A DNA stretch of 64,000 bases from Chryseobacterium flavum (GTDB lineage: Bacteria; Bacteroidota; Bacteroidia; Flavobacteriales; Weeksellaceae): assembly GCF_003385595.1 (NCBI RefSeq), contig NZ_QNUE01000001.1, positions 124,001 through 188,000 of the forward strand. Reading direction: 5' to 3'. The notes under the pieces were generated by a model that saw only the letters and a list, made by a program, of their open reading frames with translations, was not told the DNA's origin and made no database searches. The position numbers and the translations under genes were made by a program. Of this stretch, positions 41,232 to 51,229 are shown one piece after another; positions within the stretch are counted from its first letter, which is position 1; every line of letters starts with the position of its first letter.

Positions 41232-42047
41232 TTATACTCCGCTGAATGCGCTGAAACCTCCATCAACAGGAATCAGTGCTCCTGTGATAAAACTTGCTGC
41301 ATCGGAACACAGAAACTGTATAACCCCGTTCAGTTCTTCTACTTCTCCAAATCTCTGCATAGGTGTTTTCGCCATTACTTTTTTACTTCTTTCCGTTAAG
41401 CTTCCATCCGGATTCAGAAGGATTGCGCGGTTCTGATCTCCAATGAAAAATCCGGGAGCCACGGCATTAACGCGTATTTTATCTCCAAATTTCAATGCCA
41501 GGTCAGAAGCCAGCCATTGCGTAAAATTGGTAATTGCTGATTTGGCGGCAGAATATCCGGCCACTCTTGTAATTGCTGAATAGGCGGCCATGGAAGAAAT
41601 ATTAATAATGTTTCCGCTCCCCTGCTCAGCCATTACTTTTCCGAAAACATAGCTCGGATAAACAGTTCCGTTGATATTCAGATCTGTAACCTCTGCCCAT
41701 CCTTTCATATTCATATCGAAAAATGACTGTTCGGGAGATAAGGTTGCTGACGGAATATTTCCACCCGCTATATTGAGCAGAATATCAATACGGCCATACT
41801 TTTCCTTTATTTTCACTGAAGCGGCTTCAAGGCTTTCAATATCCATCACATTGGCTTCTACAGCAAGTGCATCCCCGCCCAAATCTGTCAGTTCTTTTAC
41901 CCGGGCATCCAATGTTTCCTGGTTTCTTCCCAGTGCAACAACTTTTGCTCCGGCCTCTATAAAACTTTTGGCAAGGCTGCCTCCCAAAACGCCCGAAGCC
42001 CCTGTGATGACTGCTACTTTGTTTTCAATACTAAACAGGTCTTTCAT
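41232..42047 (-). CDS. SDR-family D-mannonate oxidoreductase (fructuronate reductase)
   Basis: 271 residues. Classical short-chain dehydrogenase: NAD(P) site TGASGVLGGSLA, NIAGG, catalytic Ser in NISSMAAYSA and Tyr/Lys in YSAAKSAI. Between uxaC and uxuA the missing step is fructuronate to mannonate, which E. coli performs with an unrelated UxuB. SDR-type mannonate oxidoreductases are known in other bacteria, so this role is inferred from position. Co-transcribed with uxuA (32-base gap). Confidence 0.85.
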   Translation of the reverse strand: MKDLFSIENKVAVITGASGVLGGSLAKSFIEAGAKVVALGRNQETLDARVKELTDLGGDALAVEANVMDIESLEAASVKIKEKYGRIDILLNIAGGNIPSATLSPEQSFFDMNMKGWAEVTDLNINGTVYPSYVFGKVMAEQGSGNIINISSMAAYSAITRVAGYSAAKSAITNFTQWLASDLALKFGDKIRVNAVAPGFFIGDQNRAILLNPDGSLTERSKKVMAKTPMQRFGEVEELNGVIQFLCSDAASFITGALIPVDGGFSAFSGV

Positions 42048-42079
42048 TTTACTTTTTTATTATTTATTACAAACGCAGA

Positions 42080-43255
42080 TTAATTTTTTTGTAATTCCGA
42101 CTGTACTGCAGCCATTACTCCTTCGATCTGGCCCAATGCCAGCATTCTTCCTAAAAATGAATAGCCGGGATTATATCCTTTGTCAATATCTTCTGTTAAA
42201 AGTCTACCATGGTCAATCCTCATAGGAAGATCAGGATTTTCTTTTTCAAATACACGGATTACTTCAATGAGTTTTCCTCTTCCTCCCAGGTGATGAGCCT
42301 CGATAAAATCACCGTTTTCAAAGACATTTGTACTTCTCAGGTGAACGAATTTGGTACGGTGAGCAAATTTTTGCGCAAGCTTTGGAACATCATTCTGAAG
42401 GTTGGCGCTTAAAGATCCGGCACAGAATGTTAATCCGTTGTGAGGATTATCAACAGCTTTCAGAAGCCAGTCGATATCTTCTTCATTGGTTACTATTCTG
42501 GGTAAGCCCAGTAATGAAAAAGGCGGATCATCAGGATGTACACACATCTGGATATTCCATTTTTCGCATACAGGCATTATTTTTTCAAGGAAATATTTCA
42601 TGTTTTGGCGAAGCTGATGCTTATCTATACCATCGTACAAAGCCAGCAGACTGTTGAACTTTTCTACAGGATTCAATTCGCCTTCTCTGATATTTCCGTT
42701 AACGAAGCCCTGTGTTTTTACAATGACTGAATCTATCAGGTCATGATTATCTTTTTCCGTTAAGGTATTTTTTAATTCTTCTACCTTCTGAAGGATTTCC
42801 GGGTTATAGTCGTTTTCTGCTCCCTCTCTTTTAAGGATATGAATTTCGAAGTACGCAAACTTGGCTTTGTCAAAATAAAGTGAGGATGAACCGTCTTTCC
42901 ATTCGTGAAAAAGGTCGGTGCGTGCCCAGTCGAGAACAGGCATAAAGTTGTAGCAAACTGTTGTAACCCCCGCTTTACCCAGATTCTCAAGGCTCGTGAT
43001 ATAATTTTCTATTAAAGAGTCACGGTCTTCACCTCCGTATTTGATCGCCTCACTCACAGGAAGACTTTCAACAACAGACCAACGAAGTCCGTGGCTTTCT
43101 ATATAGTTTTTATAATCATTGATGGCCTCCAGATTCCAGATTTCTCCGTTTGGGATATCATGCAGTGCAGAAACAATTCCTTCTACTCCTATTTGACGAA
43201 GTGTACTCAGCTGTATTTTGTCTTTTTTTCCAAACCAACGCCAGGTTTTTTCCAT
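42080..43255 (-). CDS. uxuA: Mannonate dehydratase
   Basis: 391 residues. WRWFGKKDKIQLSTLRQIGV at the N-terminus, the metal-site MCVHPDDPPF and the C-terminal MRIDHGRLL are typical of UxuA. It dehydrates D-mannonate to 2-keto-3-deoxygluconate, the KdgK substrate. It follows susD by 79 bases containing a terminator-like hairpin, so some transcription may start here. Confidence 0.95.
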   Translation of the reverse strand: MEKTWRWFGKKDKIQLSTLRQIGVEGIVSALHDIPNGEIWNLEAINDYKNYIESHGLRWSVVESLPVSEAIKYGGEDRDSLIENYITSLENLGKAGVTTVCYNFMPVLDWARTDLFHEWKDGSSSLYFDKAKFAYFEIHILKREGAENDYNPEILQKVEELKNTLTEKDNHDLIDSVIVKTQGFVNGNIREGELNPVEKFNSLLALYDGIDKHQLRQNMKYFLEKIMPVCEKWNIQMCVHPDDPPFSLLGLPRIVTNEEDIDWLLKAVDNPHNGLTFCAGSLSANLQNDVPKLAQKFAHRTKFVHLRSTNVFENGDFIEAHHLGGRGKLIEVIRVFEKENPDLPMRIDHGRLLTEDIDKGYNPGYSFLGRMLALGQIEGVMAAVQSELQKN

Positions 43256-43283
43256 AATGTAAAGTTTTAATTCAGATAAACAA

Positions 43284-43306
43284 AGCAGGTGCTTTTCACA
43301 CCTACT
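43284..43306 (-). terminator. Hairpin terminator after susD
   Basis: Minus-strand RNA: AGTAGGTG, 7-base loop, CACCTGCT (one G-U pair), followed by TTTGTTT. Lies 29-51 bases past the susD stop and likely limits read-through from susCD into uxuA. Confidence 0.6.
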
Positions 43307-43334
43307 CTGTTACTGATATGAATGTAGAAAATAA

Positions 43335-45293
43335 TTAATTGTATCCTGGATTCTGATATTTTGCTTTAATATCTGCCGATACTTCCATCGCATCAATCTG
43401 ATTCTGAGGAATGGGTCTCAGATAGTGAAAGGGTTTTATCGTTCTTGTAACCGTTTGTGGGGCATGATCTCCATAAGAAGCTCCTCCTATCTGATAGGTT
43501 GCTGCATAGTCTCCCCACTTCTGTGTACGTACCAGATCATACCATCTGTAGAATTCCCCGTAGTATTCACGGGATCTTTCTGCAAGAATATAATCAATGG
43601 TAATTACGGATGGTGTAGCAGCAGTCATTGCAGCACTGTTATCTGCTACATAAGCAGTATTTTCAGCATTATTGAACTTCCATTTTCCGGCACGGGCACG
43701 GATCACATTGATAAGATCTCTGGCTGTCCTGGCTCCTGACGCTCCTTTCACTGCTGCTTCCGCTGCAATAAAATAGAATTCTGAAAACTTAGCGACACTG
43801 AAAGGGCGGGTTAATCCCGCATTCGGATATCCTAACCCGTTCGGATCATCGGTACGGTAAGTTCCTATTTTCCATAATCCAGGATATACAATTCTGCTGA
43901 TTCCGTTCGGTGCAATGACCCAGTCTGCTCTCCCCGGAAGGGTTCCTGCTCCTACACCGCTTTGTCCGGATCCTGTAGGATAAGAAGGAGTCTGGCTGTC
44001 ATCATTCAGGAAGCTTAAGATTGCTCCTCCCGGCTGCACAGGTAAATTATTGGCGTTATAAAGTACAGGAACCGTTGTAAGGCCTGTTCCATTCTTGTTC
44101 CAGTTTCCTCTGTAGGTGGTTACAAAAGTTCCATCATAACGGGAATCGTTGGTTTTATCTGCAAAAGTATTTTTAATAACTCCCAACGTAGGACACATAC
44201 GAACCCAAGGACGTCCCAGTGACTGTGCTGCTTCTCTCTGTACTGAACTTACAACGTCTGCTCCAACCCATGCTGTTGTTTTACTACTTTTGATGGCAGT
44301 ATAGTTCCAGGTCTGCATCCATGCTGCAAAATTATCCGGGGCCCAGCCTGAACCAAATCCTACAGGGTCACTTTCGTTGTAATAAGTACTTGACTGTGTA
44401 TGGTCTGCATAAAGCATCGATTCGGTATTCCTGTCATTTGAACCTACATTGACATCATAGAAGGTAGGCTGAAGCGCGTAAGGTCCAGGATTGTTAATTC
44501 CTTCCATAGCGATATCATAAGCCTGCTGGAAATACCACTGGGCATTGTGCCCGTCAGGATCAGTCCTTGCCACTTCAGGGTAAGTTGGAATCCCGTTTGG
44601 ATTCTGCAGCCACCATCCATAAGTAAGGTAAGCTTTGGCAAGCATCAATCTTGCAACATTTTTGGTTACCCCTCCGGTTACCCTTGGTGATGCAGGCAGA
44701 TTTTCTATTGCTTTTTTAAGGTCAGCAAAAACTGTTTTTGTGTATACTTCCGGCACAGTATTTCTTGCAGAAGTTGTGGATGGCAGCGTATTGTATTTCA
44801 ATTCTCCTGCTCCCAAATCCAGAGGAACTCCTCCATAGGTCTGTACGAGCATGAAGTAATAAAATCCACGGAAGAAACGGGCTTCAGAGATCATAGATTC
44901 TGCAATTCCGAATCCTGGTCCTTTTTCAATAATTCCGTTGGCTGTATTGATATACGGGAATACAGAGTTCCAGACCATACTTGTAGGAAAAGTATTGGAA
45001 TTGATATTCCCGTTTCCGGACATATCGAGTTCTTTAAAGTTACCATCAGCACTTTGAGCCCAGGTAGATTCATCTGTACCATTCTGGCAATTGCTCATAA
45101 AATATCCGTTACCGTACAATAAACGCATCTGTCTGTATAAGGCTGTAAAGCCCTGGTTAACTCCGTCTGCTGTATTAAAATAGTCAGCCGTATATATTGA
45201 TCTTGGCTGCTCATCAAGAATTTCATTACAACCTGTAAATGTTAAGGATAAAAAGAGAGCTCCCAATAGCAGTTTTTTGTTAAAATTTATCAT
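43335..45293 (-). CDS. susD: SusD/RagB-type glycan-binding lipoprotein
   Basis: 652 residues, lipobox SLTFTGC (Cys22). SusD features are LDEQPRSIYTADYF-type N-terminus, ARFFRGFYYFMLVQTYGGVPL (the TPR-like RAxxYFxLxQxYGGVPL motif), VARLMLAKAYLTYGWW, and the C-terminal AERSREYYGEFYRWYDLVRT. It forms the lid of the SusC pore and binds oligosaccharides at the cell surface. It starts 12 bases after the susC stop. Confidence 0.95.
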   Translation of the reverse strand: MINFNKKLLLGALFLSLTFTGCNEILDEQPRSIYTADYFNTADGVNQGFTALYRQMRLLYGNGYFMSNCQNGTDESTWAQSADGNFKELDMSGNGNINSNTFPTSMVWNSVFPYINTANGIIEKGPGFGIAESMISEARFFRGFYYFMLVQTYGGVPLDLGAGELKYNTLPSTTSARNTVPEVYTKTVFADLKKAIENLPASPRVTGGVTKNVARLMLAKAYLTYGWWLQNPNGIPTYPEVARTDPDGHNAQWYFQQAYDIAMEGINNPGPYALQPTFYDVNVGSNDRNTESMLYADHTQSSTYYNESDPVGFGSGWAPDNFAAWMQTWNYTAIKSSKTTAWVGADVVSSVQREAAQSLGRPWVRMCPTLGVIKNTFADKTNDSRYDGTFVTTYRGNWNKNGTGLTTVPVLYNANNLPVQPGGAILSFLNDDSQTPSYPTGSGQSGVGAGTLPGRADWVIAPNGISRIVYPGLWKIGTYRTDDPNGLGYPNAGLTRPFSVAKFSEFYFIAAEAAVKGASGARTARDLINVIRARAGKWKFNNAENTAYVADNSAAMTAATPSVITIDYILAERSREYYGEFYRWYDLVRTQKWGDYAATYQIGGASYGDHAPQTVTRTIKPFHYLRPIPQNQIDAMEVSADIKAKYQNPGYN

Positions 45294-45305
45294 GACTGTA
45301 CAGTT

Positions 45306-48200
45306 TTAAAAGGTTAAGTTTAGTCCCATTAAGTAATTTCTTGTGGAAGGATTATTGGTTCCTATAACAAGCTGGCGGCTCTGATATCCGCTAACCGCCT
45401 GGTTCTCATTCCCAAAAGAGTTAGGCTCCGGATCCATTCCTGAGAATTTATGATAAGGGGAGAATAATACCACAGGGTTGGTTACGGTAAAGTAGATTCT
45501 AAGACTATTGATTTTCAGATCTTTCAGTAATTCTTTATTAACATTATAGCCTAATGTAATGGTACGAAGCTTAAGGTAAGAAGCATCAAACATCGCTAAT
45601 GTAGAGGAATACTTTGGATTATCACCACTCAAGTGACGGCCCGGACGCGGAAAATAAGCACCGGTATTATCTTCTGTCCAGTAATCCACATCCACGTTAT
45701 TCCCTCTTCCGGTTAATCTGTTAAGATAACTTGCTGATCCGTAAATCGTACTCACCAGGATTCCTCCGTGCTGGAAAGCCCCTACGGTACTTAGTTCAAA
45801 ATTCTTGTAGGCAAAGCGCATATTGAATCCTCCCTGGAATTTCGGAGCAGTATCAAAAATCTGTCTGTCATCCGGTCCTATTGCTCTCATCGGAGTCCCG
45901 TCAGCATTATAACCTCCTGTGTAAAGAACTTTAATAGATCCTATAACATCTGCCGGAGTTCCGGGCTCCAGAATACTCTGGTAAGGGTCACCAGCCTGCC
46001 AAAGACCTATATACTGATAATCATATAATGAATTGATATTATGACCTACAAACCATAAGTTATTAACGTCACGATCTGTTCCGGATGCAAGAGATAAAAT
46101 TTTGTTTTTATTGGTATAAAAATTAACTCCGGCTTCCCATGTAAACCCATCCGGATTGTCAAAAATGGTACCATTTAAAGAAACCTCCAATCCTTTATTT
46201 TCTGTTTCTGCTACATTGGAAACAATGGATGACCAACCGCTTGATGCCGGAAGACTTTTTTGTGTCAACAGGTCATAGGTATGGGTTTTGTAATATTCCA
46301 CACTTCCCGTAAGACGGTTATTCAGTATTCCGAAATCAACCCCGTAGTTTTGTGTTTTTGAATATTCCCATCCTAAATTCGGGTTTGGAGGCTGACTTCC
46401 GTAAATCCCTGTACTTCCTGCAAGTCCATAATTATAAGGAGCGACATTAAATCTTCCCATCGTAGTGTATGGATCTACTGCCTGATTGGAAGTCTGCCCC
46501 CATCCTGCTCTGAATTTAAGGAGATTAATCACTTTGATATTCTGCATGAAGGATTCATTGGTAACATTCCATCCTAATGATAATGCGGGATACGTATGCC
46601 ATTTGTTTCCCGGAGCAAGCCTGGAAGAACCGTCTCCACGAAGAGTGGCGGTCAGCATATATTTATTATCATAAGTATACATTACTCTTCCCATCGCTGA
46701 AAGCAGGCCGGTTTTCCAATATATCTGGTCTTCTGGTCTTACTGTAATATCCGCCTGTGGTGACTGTCCCAGGTTATAATACTGGAAGAAATCTGCAGGG
46801 ACGTTCTTTGCGCTCATGTATGAACTTGTATATTTATTACCCTCCGCAGAATATAATGCTACAGCATTAATCTTGTGTTTTCCAAATGTACGGTCGTACG
46901 TCAAAAGGTTTTCCAATACCCAATGGTAGGTCTGATTATTTCCTCTTCCTGCAGCTGAAGGCCCTTGAGGGTTTGTATTAAAGACTCCTACACCGGCATA
47001 GTTGCCACTGTTTGAGGTACGGAAATCCAAACCAACATTTAACCTGTATTTCAATCCTTTAATTGGCAGGCTTGCCTCCCCGTAAAGGTTGTTGTATGAT
47101 GCAAAAGATTTGGTTTCATCTATATATTTATCCCCTAAGCTTTCCAAGCTTCTTCTGGTATAGATCCATGTCTGATCAATTCCTCCTGCAGTACTCATTA
47201 CTCTTTTCGGGCTTCCGTCCGGATTATAAGGATTGGCAATAGGAGAATATCCCAGAACCGCTCCCGGATTTACTCCGTTCCCTTCTGAGATGGAATAATT
47301 GGAATTGGTTGTAAAACCAAACTTAAAAATAGAGCCCACCTGTTGGTCAATAGCCATCCTAAGGGCGAATCTTTCATAACTCTGAACAGGGATTAATGCA
47401 TTTTGTTTGAAATATGACAAACCTACATTATAATTCCCACCTTCTGTTCCTCCTGAAACTCCTACATCATGACTGGTCATCATTGCCGGCTTATAAAACA
47501 GGCTTTGCCAATCTGTATTCACACTGTTATTTTCATCAGCACCGTTTGAATACAAAGGTGTTGTATTTCCGGCAGGAATTGCATAAGCACGCAACTGTGC
47601 AAACTTAGGCCCGTCCATCATAGGATATTTTGAAAACAAGGTCTGCACTCCTGTAAATGTATTGTAGGTGAATCTGGGCCTCTGCCCTTTTGCTCCTCTG
47701 TTTGTGGTAACGAGAATAACACCGTTTGCTCCTCTGGAACCGTAGATGGCGGTGGCAGAGGCATCTTTCAGGATATCAATACTTTTAATATCGCTGGAGC
47801 TTATATCTCCCAGTGACCCTACAAAAGGAATACCGTCCAATACAATCAGCGGATTGTTATCTCCCGTAAGAGATCTTGTTCCCCTGATACGGATCTGCAT
47901 GGCTGCGCCCGGTTTGGTAGAAGTCTGTGAGATATCTACCCCCGCAGTTCTTCCCTGTAATGCCTGGGTAATATTGGCAGAAGGTACTTCACGCAGGGCA
48001 TCTCCTTTTACAGTGGCTACAGAACCTGTCACAGCTTCTTTTCTCTGGGTTCCATATCCTATCACAACAACTTCATCTATTTTATTTTCTTTAGCTACTG
48101 TATCTTTCTTAACCTGTGAATATGCTATGCCGGAAGGCAATAAAGTCATTGCAAAGAATAATGCGGCTCTATTGCTCTTATTGAAATAAAATCGGTTCAT
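45306..48200 (-). CDS. susC: SusC/RagA-type TonB-dependent receptor, short N-terminus
   Basis: 964 residues with a signal peptide ending GIAYSQ. The TonB box/plug start KIDEVVVIGYGTQRKEAVTG comes only 40 residues from the N-terminus. The usual CarboxypepD_reg-like domain (about 80 residues) is therefore absent. The plug includes LQGRTAGVDI and DASATAIYGSRGANGVILVTT; the rest is a 22-strand barrel ending NYLMGLNLTF. It imports oligosaccharides, probably xylo- or arabinoxylo-oligomers by context. It follows xylA by 92 bases that hold a long inverted repeat. Confidence 0.94.
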   Translation of the reverse strand: MNRFYFNKSNRAALFFAMTLLPSGIAYSQVKKDTVAKENKIDEVVVIGYGTQRKEAVTGSVATVKGDALREVPSANITQALQGRTAGVDISQTSTKPGAAMQIRIRGTRSLTGDNNPLIVLDGIPFVGSLGDISSSDIKSIDILKDASATAIYGSRGANGVILVTTNRGAKGQRPRFTYNTFTGVQTLFSKYPMMDGPKFAQLRAYAIPAGNTTPLYSNGADENNSVNTDWQSLFYKPAMMTSHDVGVSGGTEGGNYNVGLSYFKQNALIPVQSYERFALRMAIDQQVGSIFKFGFTTNSNYSISEGNGVNPGAVLGYSPIANPYNPDGSPKRVMSTAGGIDQTWIYTRRSLESLGDKYIDETKSFASYNNLYGEASLPIKGLKYRLNVGLDFRTSNSGNYAGVGVFNTNPQGPSAAGRGNNQTYHWVLENLLTYDRTFGKHKINAVALYSAEGNKYTSSYMSAKNVPADFFQYYNLGQSPQADITVRPEDQIYWKTGLLSAMGRVMYTYDNKYMLTATLRGDGSSRLAPGNKWHTYPALSLGWNVTNESFMQNIKVINLLKFRAGWGQTSNQAVDPYTTMGRFNVAPYNYGLAGSTGIYGSQPPNPNLGWEYSKTQNYGVDFGILNNRLTGSVEYYKTHTYDLLTQKSLPASSGWSSIVSNVAETENKGLEVSLNGTIFDNPDGFTWEAGVNFYTNKNKILSLASGTDRDVNNLWFVGHNINSLYDYQYIGLWQAGDPYQSILEPGTPADVIGSIKVLYTGGYNADGTPMRAIGPDDRQIFDTAPKFQGGFNMRFAYKNFELSTVGAFQHGGILVSTIYGSASYLNRLTGRGNNVDVDYWTEDNTGAYFPRPGRHLSGDNPKYSSTLAMFDASYLKLRTITLGYNVNKELLKDLKINSLRIYFTVTNPVVLFSPYHKFSGMDPEPNSFGNENQAVSGYQSRQLVIGTNNPSTRNYLMGLNLTF

Positions 48201-48226
48201 AATTATTATTTTAATATTAGTTGTTG

Positions 48227-48287
48227 AATAAAAGGCTGTTTAATAATTATAATTTCTAAAATCCTTAGTGTTTATGAGCCTTTTATT
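48227..48287 (-). other. Inverted repeat between xylA and susC
   Basis: AATAAAAGGCT (48227-48237) and AGCCTTTTATT (48277-48287) are perfect 11-base arms with a 39-base AT-rich loop. Read on the minus strand the second arm is U-rich, so it could act as a leaky terminator or processing site that sets the xylA/susC ratio. Confidence 0.45.
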
Positions 48288-48292
48288 TTTTA

Positions 48293-49621
48293 TTATATAT
48301 ACATATTCACGATAGCTTCAAACAGCTCCTGCTTTCCGCTTTTTGGCTGTGGTTCACCGATTTCGTGAGCTATTCTCTGCAGATCTTCCAGTGTAAGCGA
48401 GCCTTCTTCAAATGCTTTTCCGTTACCATTATCAAAAGAAGCGTAACGATCTGTTCTCAGTTTTTTGTAATCCGAATTTTCAAGAATATCAGCCGCTGCC
48501 AGAAGACCTTTTGCGAATACATCCATTCCTGAAATGTGTGAAATGAATAAATCTTCAGCATCAATAGAATTTCTTCTGATTTTAGCGTCAAAATTTACTC
48601 CTCCTGTTCCCAGACCTCCTGCCGGAAGCAATACAAGCCATGCCTGAACCATGTCGTAGTAATCAATCGGGAACTGGTCCGTATCCCATCCGTTCTGGTA
48701 GTCTCCCCTGTTGGCATCAATGCTTCCTAAAAGTCCTGCATCTACTGCAACCTGAAGTTCATGCTCGAATGTGTGACCTGCCAATGTAGCATGGTTTACT
48801 TCGATATTCAGTTTAAAGTCTTTATCTAATCCGTAATGTCTCAGGAATCCGATTACAGTTTCAGAATCATAATCGTACTGGTGTTTGGTAGGTTCCATTG
48901 GTTTTGGTTCAATCAGGAAAGTTCCTTTAAAGCCTTGCTGACGTGCATAGTCTCTCGACATGGAAAGGAAACGTGCAAGATGATCTTTTTCACGTTTCAT
49001 ATCCGTGTTCAAAAGGCTCATATATCCTTCTCTTCCGCCCCAGAAAACATAATTTTCACCACCAAGTGCTATCGTAGCATCTATTGAATTTTTCACCTGC
49101 GTTCCTGCGCAAGCAACAACATCAAAATTTGGGTTTGTAGAAGCACCGTTCATGTATCTTTCATGGGTGAAAACATTCGCTGTTCCCCATAAAAGCTTAA
49201 TGCCTGTTTCCTGCTGCTTTTGTTTGGCGTATTCCACGATAGTCTGCATATTCTTCTCGTAGTCTTTCCAGTTGCTGGCTGGGTCTACCAAATCGATATC
49301 ATGGAAGCAGTAATAATTGAAACCCATTTTGGACATGAATTCAAAGCCTGCATCCATTTTGTGCATTGCTCTTGTTACCGGATCATTTCCGATATCCCAT
49401 GGGTGGTGGATGGTAGGTCCCCCGAACGGATCACTTCCGTTTGCACATAAGGTGTGCCACCATGCCATTGCAAATCTTGTCCAGTCTTTCATAGGTTTTC
49501 CCATCACGATCTTTTCCGCATCATAATAGCGGAATGCCAACGGGTTCCTGCTCTCCTTCCCTTCAAACTTAATTTTTTCAATACCCGTAAAAAACTCTTT
49601 TGTACCTGTTAAAGTGTTCAT
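48293..49621 (-). CDS. xylA: Xylose isomerase
   Basis: 442 residues, the long (group II) class. [34 protein letters not shown] (metal Glu), [20 protein letters not shown] and the [19 protein letters not shown] metal site are all present. It converts xylose to xylulose. It follows xylB after 106 bases, which hold an imperfect hairpin. Confidence 0.97.
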   Translation of the reverse strand: MNTLTGTKEFFTGIEKIKFEGKESRNPLAFRYYDAEKIVMGKPMKDWTRFAMAWWHTLCANGSDPFGGPTIHHPWDIGNDPVTRAMHKMDAGFEFMSKMGFNYYCFHDIDLVDPASNWKDYEKNMQTIVEYAKQKQQETGIKLLWGTANVFTHERYMNGASTNPNFDVVACAGTQVKNSIDATIALGGENYVFWGGREGYMSLLNTDMKREKDHLARFLSMSRDYARQQGFKGTFLIEPKPMEPTKHQYDYDSETVIGFLRHYGLDKDFKLNIEVNHATLAGHTFEHELQVAVDAGLLGSIDANRGDYQNGWDTDQFPIDYYDMVQAWLVLLPAGGLGTGGVNFDAKIRRNSIDAEDLFISHISGMDVFAKGLLAAADILENSDYKKLRTDRYASFDNGNGKAFEEGSLTLEDLQRIAHEIGEPQPKSGKQELFEAIVNMYI

Positions 49622-49727
49622 ATTTATTTGATTATTTTTTATTTATTTTTAATTTTTTGCGTAGAGATCCCCTTCTCACTGGTTCTTAAGGATCAGTAAG
49701 AGGATGAAAAATACGGTTGTAATTGTC

Positions 49728-51212
49728 CTAGATTATTTCGTTAAGATGATGTTTCCATCTGCCATAGGCTTCTAAATATTGTTCTCGTTTTTCGTGTTCA
49801 GGCTCTATTACCGCTATCTGCTCAAGGGAAGAAAATGCTTCCCTGGAATCTGAATAAAATCCTATTCCCATTCCGGCAGCTCTTGCTGCTCCCACCGCTC
49901 CATCGGTATCATAAAGTTCAATGACCGCATTGCTTACACTGGATAGCGACTGGCGAAAAATTGAACTTAAAAACATGTTGGCATTTCCTGCACGGATGAC
50001 CTGGATATCCATTCCGATATTTCTCATGATATCCATTCCGTATTCATAAGAGAATACAATACCTTCCTGCGCCGCACGCAGTATATCTCCTTTAGTATGT
50101 ATATTGAAATTAATTCCGTGAATAGAACAGCTTGTATCTTTATTTTCCAGCACTCTTTCTGCTCCGTTTCCAAAAGGAATAATGCTTAACCCTTTTGAAC
50201 CGATAGGTGAAAGTGAAGCCATATCGTTCATATCCCCGTAAGAAGAAAGTGAGGTTGCAAAATTGTGCTTCAGCCACGAATTTAAAATACCGGTTCCGTT
50301 GATACACAGCAAAACCCCAAGTCTGATCTGTTCCGGAGTATAATTGACATGGGCAAATGTATTTACCCTTGATAATTTATCATATTCCAGCTGGTCCAAA
50401 ACTCCGTATACCACTCCTGAAGTTCCTGCTGTAGAGGCAATTTCTCCCGGATTAAAAACATTCAGGGAAAGCGCATTGTTGGGCTGATCTCCTGCTCTGT
50501 AAGAAATAGGTGTACCTTCCTTTAAGCCTAATTCTTCCGCTGCTGCCCTTGAAACTGTTGCCTGAATACCGAATGTAGGTACAATTTCGGGGAAAAAACT
50601 TTCAGGAATTCCATAGTGGTTAATGATATCTTCCGAAATGCAGTTGTTCTTAAAATCCCAGAATATTCCTTCTGATAATCCTTCAATGGTCATTCCTATC
50701 TGCCCTGAAAGTCTCATGGCAATATAGTCTCCCGGAAGCATTATTTTATCTATCTTTTCAAAGATCTCAGGTTCATTTTCTTTTACCCATGCAAGCTTAG
50801 AAGCGGTAAAATTCCCCGGTGAATTCAACAGATGAGAAAGACATTTTTCTTCACCTATGGTTTTAAAAGCATGCTCACCATAAGGCACAGCACGGCTGTC
50901 ACACCAGATAATGGATGGTCTTAAAAGGTTCTGATCTTTGTCTACCAGAATCAACCCATGCATCTGCCAGGTGATTCCGATTCCTTTGATATCTTCAGCA
51001 TGTACTCCAGATTCATGCATGACAGCTTCGTGTGCCAACTTCAGATTGATCCACCAGTCAACCGGATTTTGCTCTGCCCATCCCGGATTTATAGCAGTGA
51101 TTTTCATTTCTTTTTTGGGAGAAAATTCAGAAGCAATCACCTTTCCACTGGATGCCTCGATGAGACACACTTTCACAGAAGAACTGCCAATGTCATAGCC
51201 TAGTAAGTACAT
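49728..51212 (-). CDS. xylB: Xylulokinase
   Basis: 494 residues, FGGY kinase. LLGYDIGSSSVKVCLIEASSG is the ATP-phosphate motif, ITWQMHGLILVD is the MHG substrate motif, and the catalytic Asp is in SYRAGDQPNNALSLN. It makes xylulose-5-P, which also receives arabinose carbon from AraD. Only 17 bases separate it from the regulator gene, so they form one operon. Confidence 0.95.
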   Translation of the reverse strand: MYLLGYDIGSSSVKVCLIEASSGKVIASEFSPKKEMKITAINPGWAEQNPVDWWINLKLAHEAVMHESGVHAEDIKGIGITWQMHGLILVDKDQNLLRPSIIWCDSRAVPYGEHAFKTIGEEKCLSHLLNSPGNFTASKLAWVKENEPEIFEKIDKIMLPGDYIAMRLSGQIGMTIEGLSEGIFWDFKNNCISEDIINHYGIPESFFPEIVPTFGIQATVSRAAAEELGLKEGTPISYRAGDQPNNALSLNVFNPGEIASTAGTSGVVYGVLDQLEYDKLSRVNTFAHVNYTPEQIRLGVLLCINGTGILNSWLKHNFATSLSSYGDMNDMASLSPIGSKGLSIIPFGNGAERVLENKDTSCSIHGINFNIHTKGDILRAAQEGIVFSYEYGMDIMRNIGMDIQVIRAGNANMFLSSIFRQSLSSVSNAVIELYDTDGAVGAARAAGMGIGFYSDSREAFSSLEQIAVIEPEHEKREQYLEAYGRWKHHLNEII

Positions 51213-51229
51213 AATTTTTTTAAAAAAGA

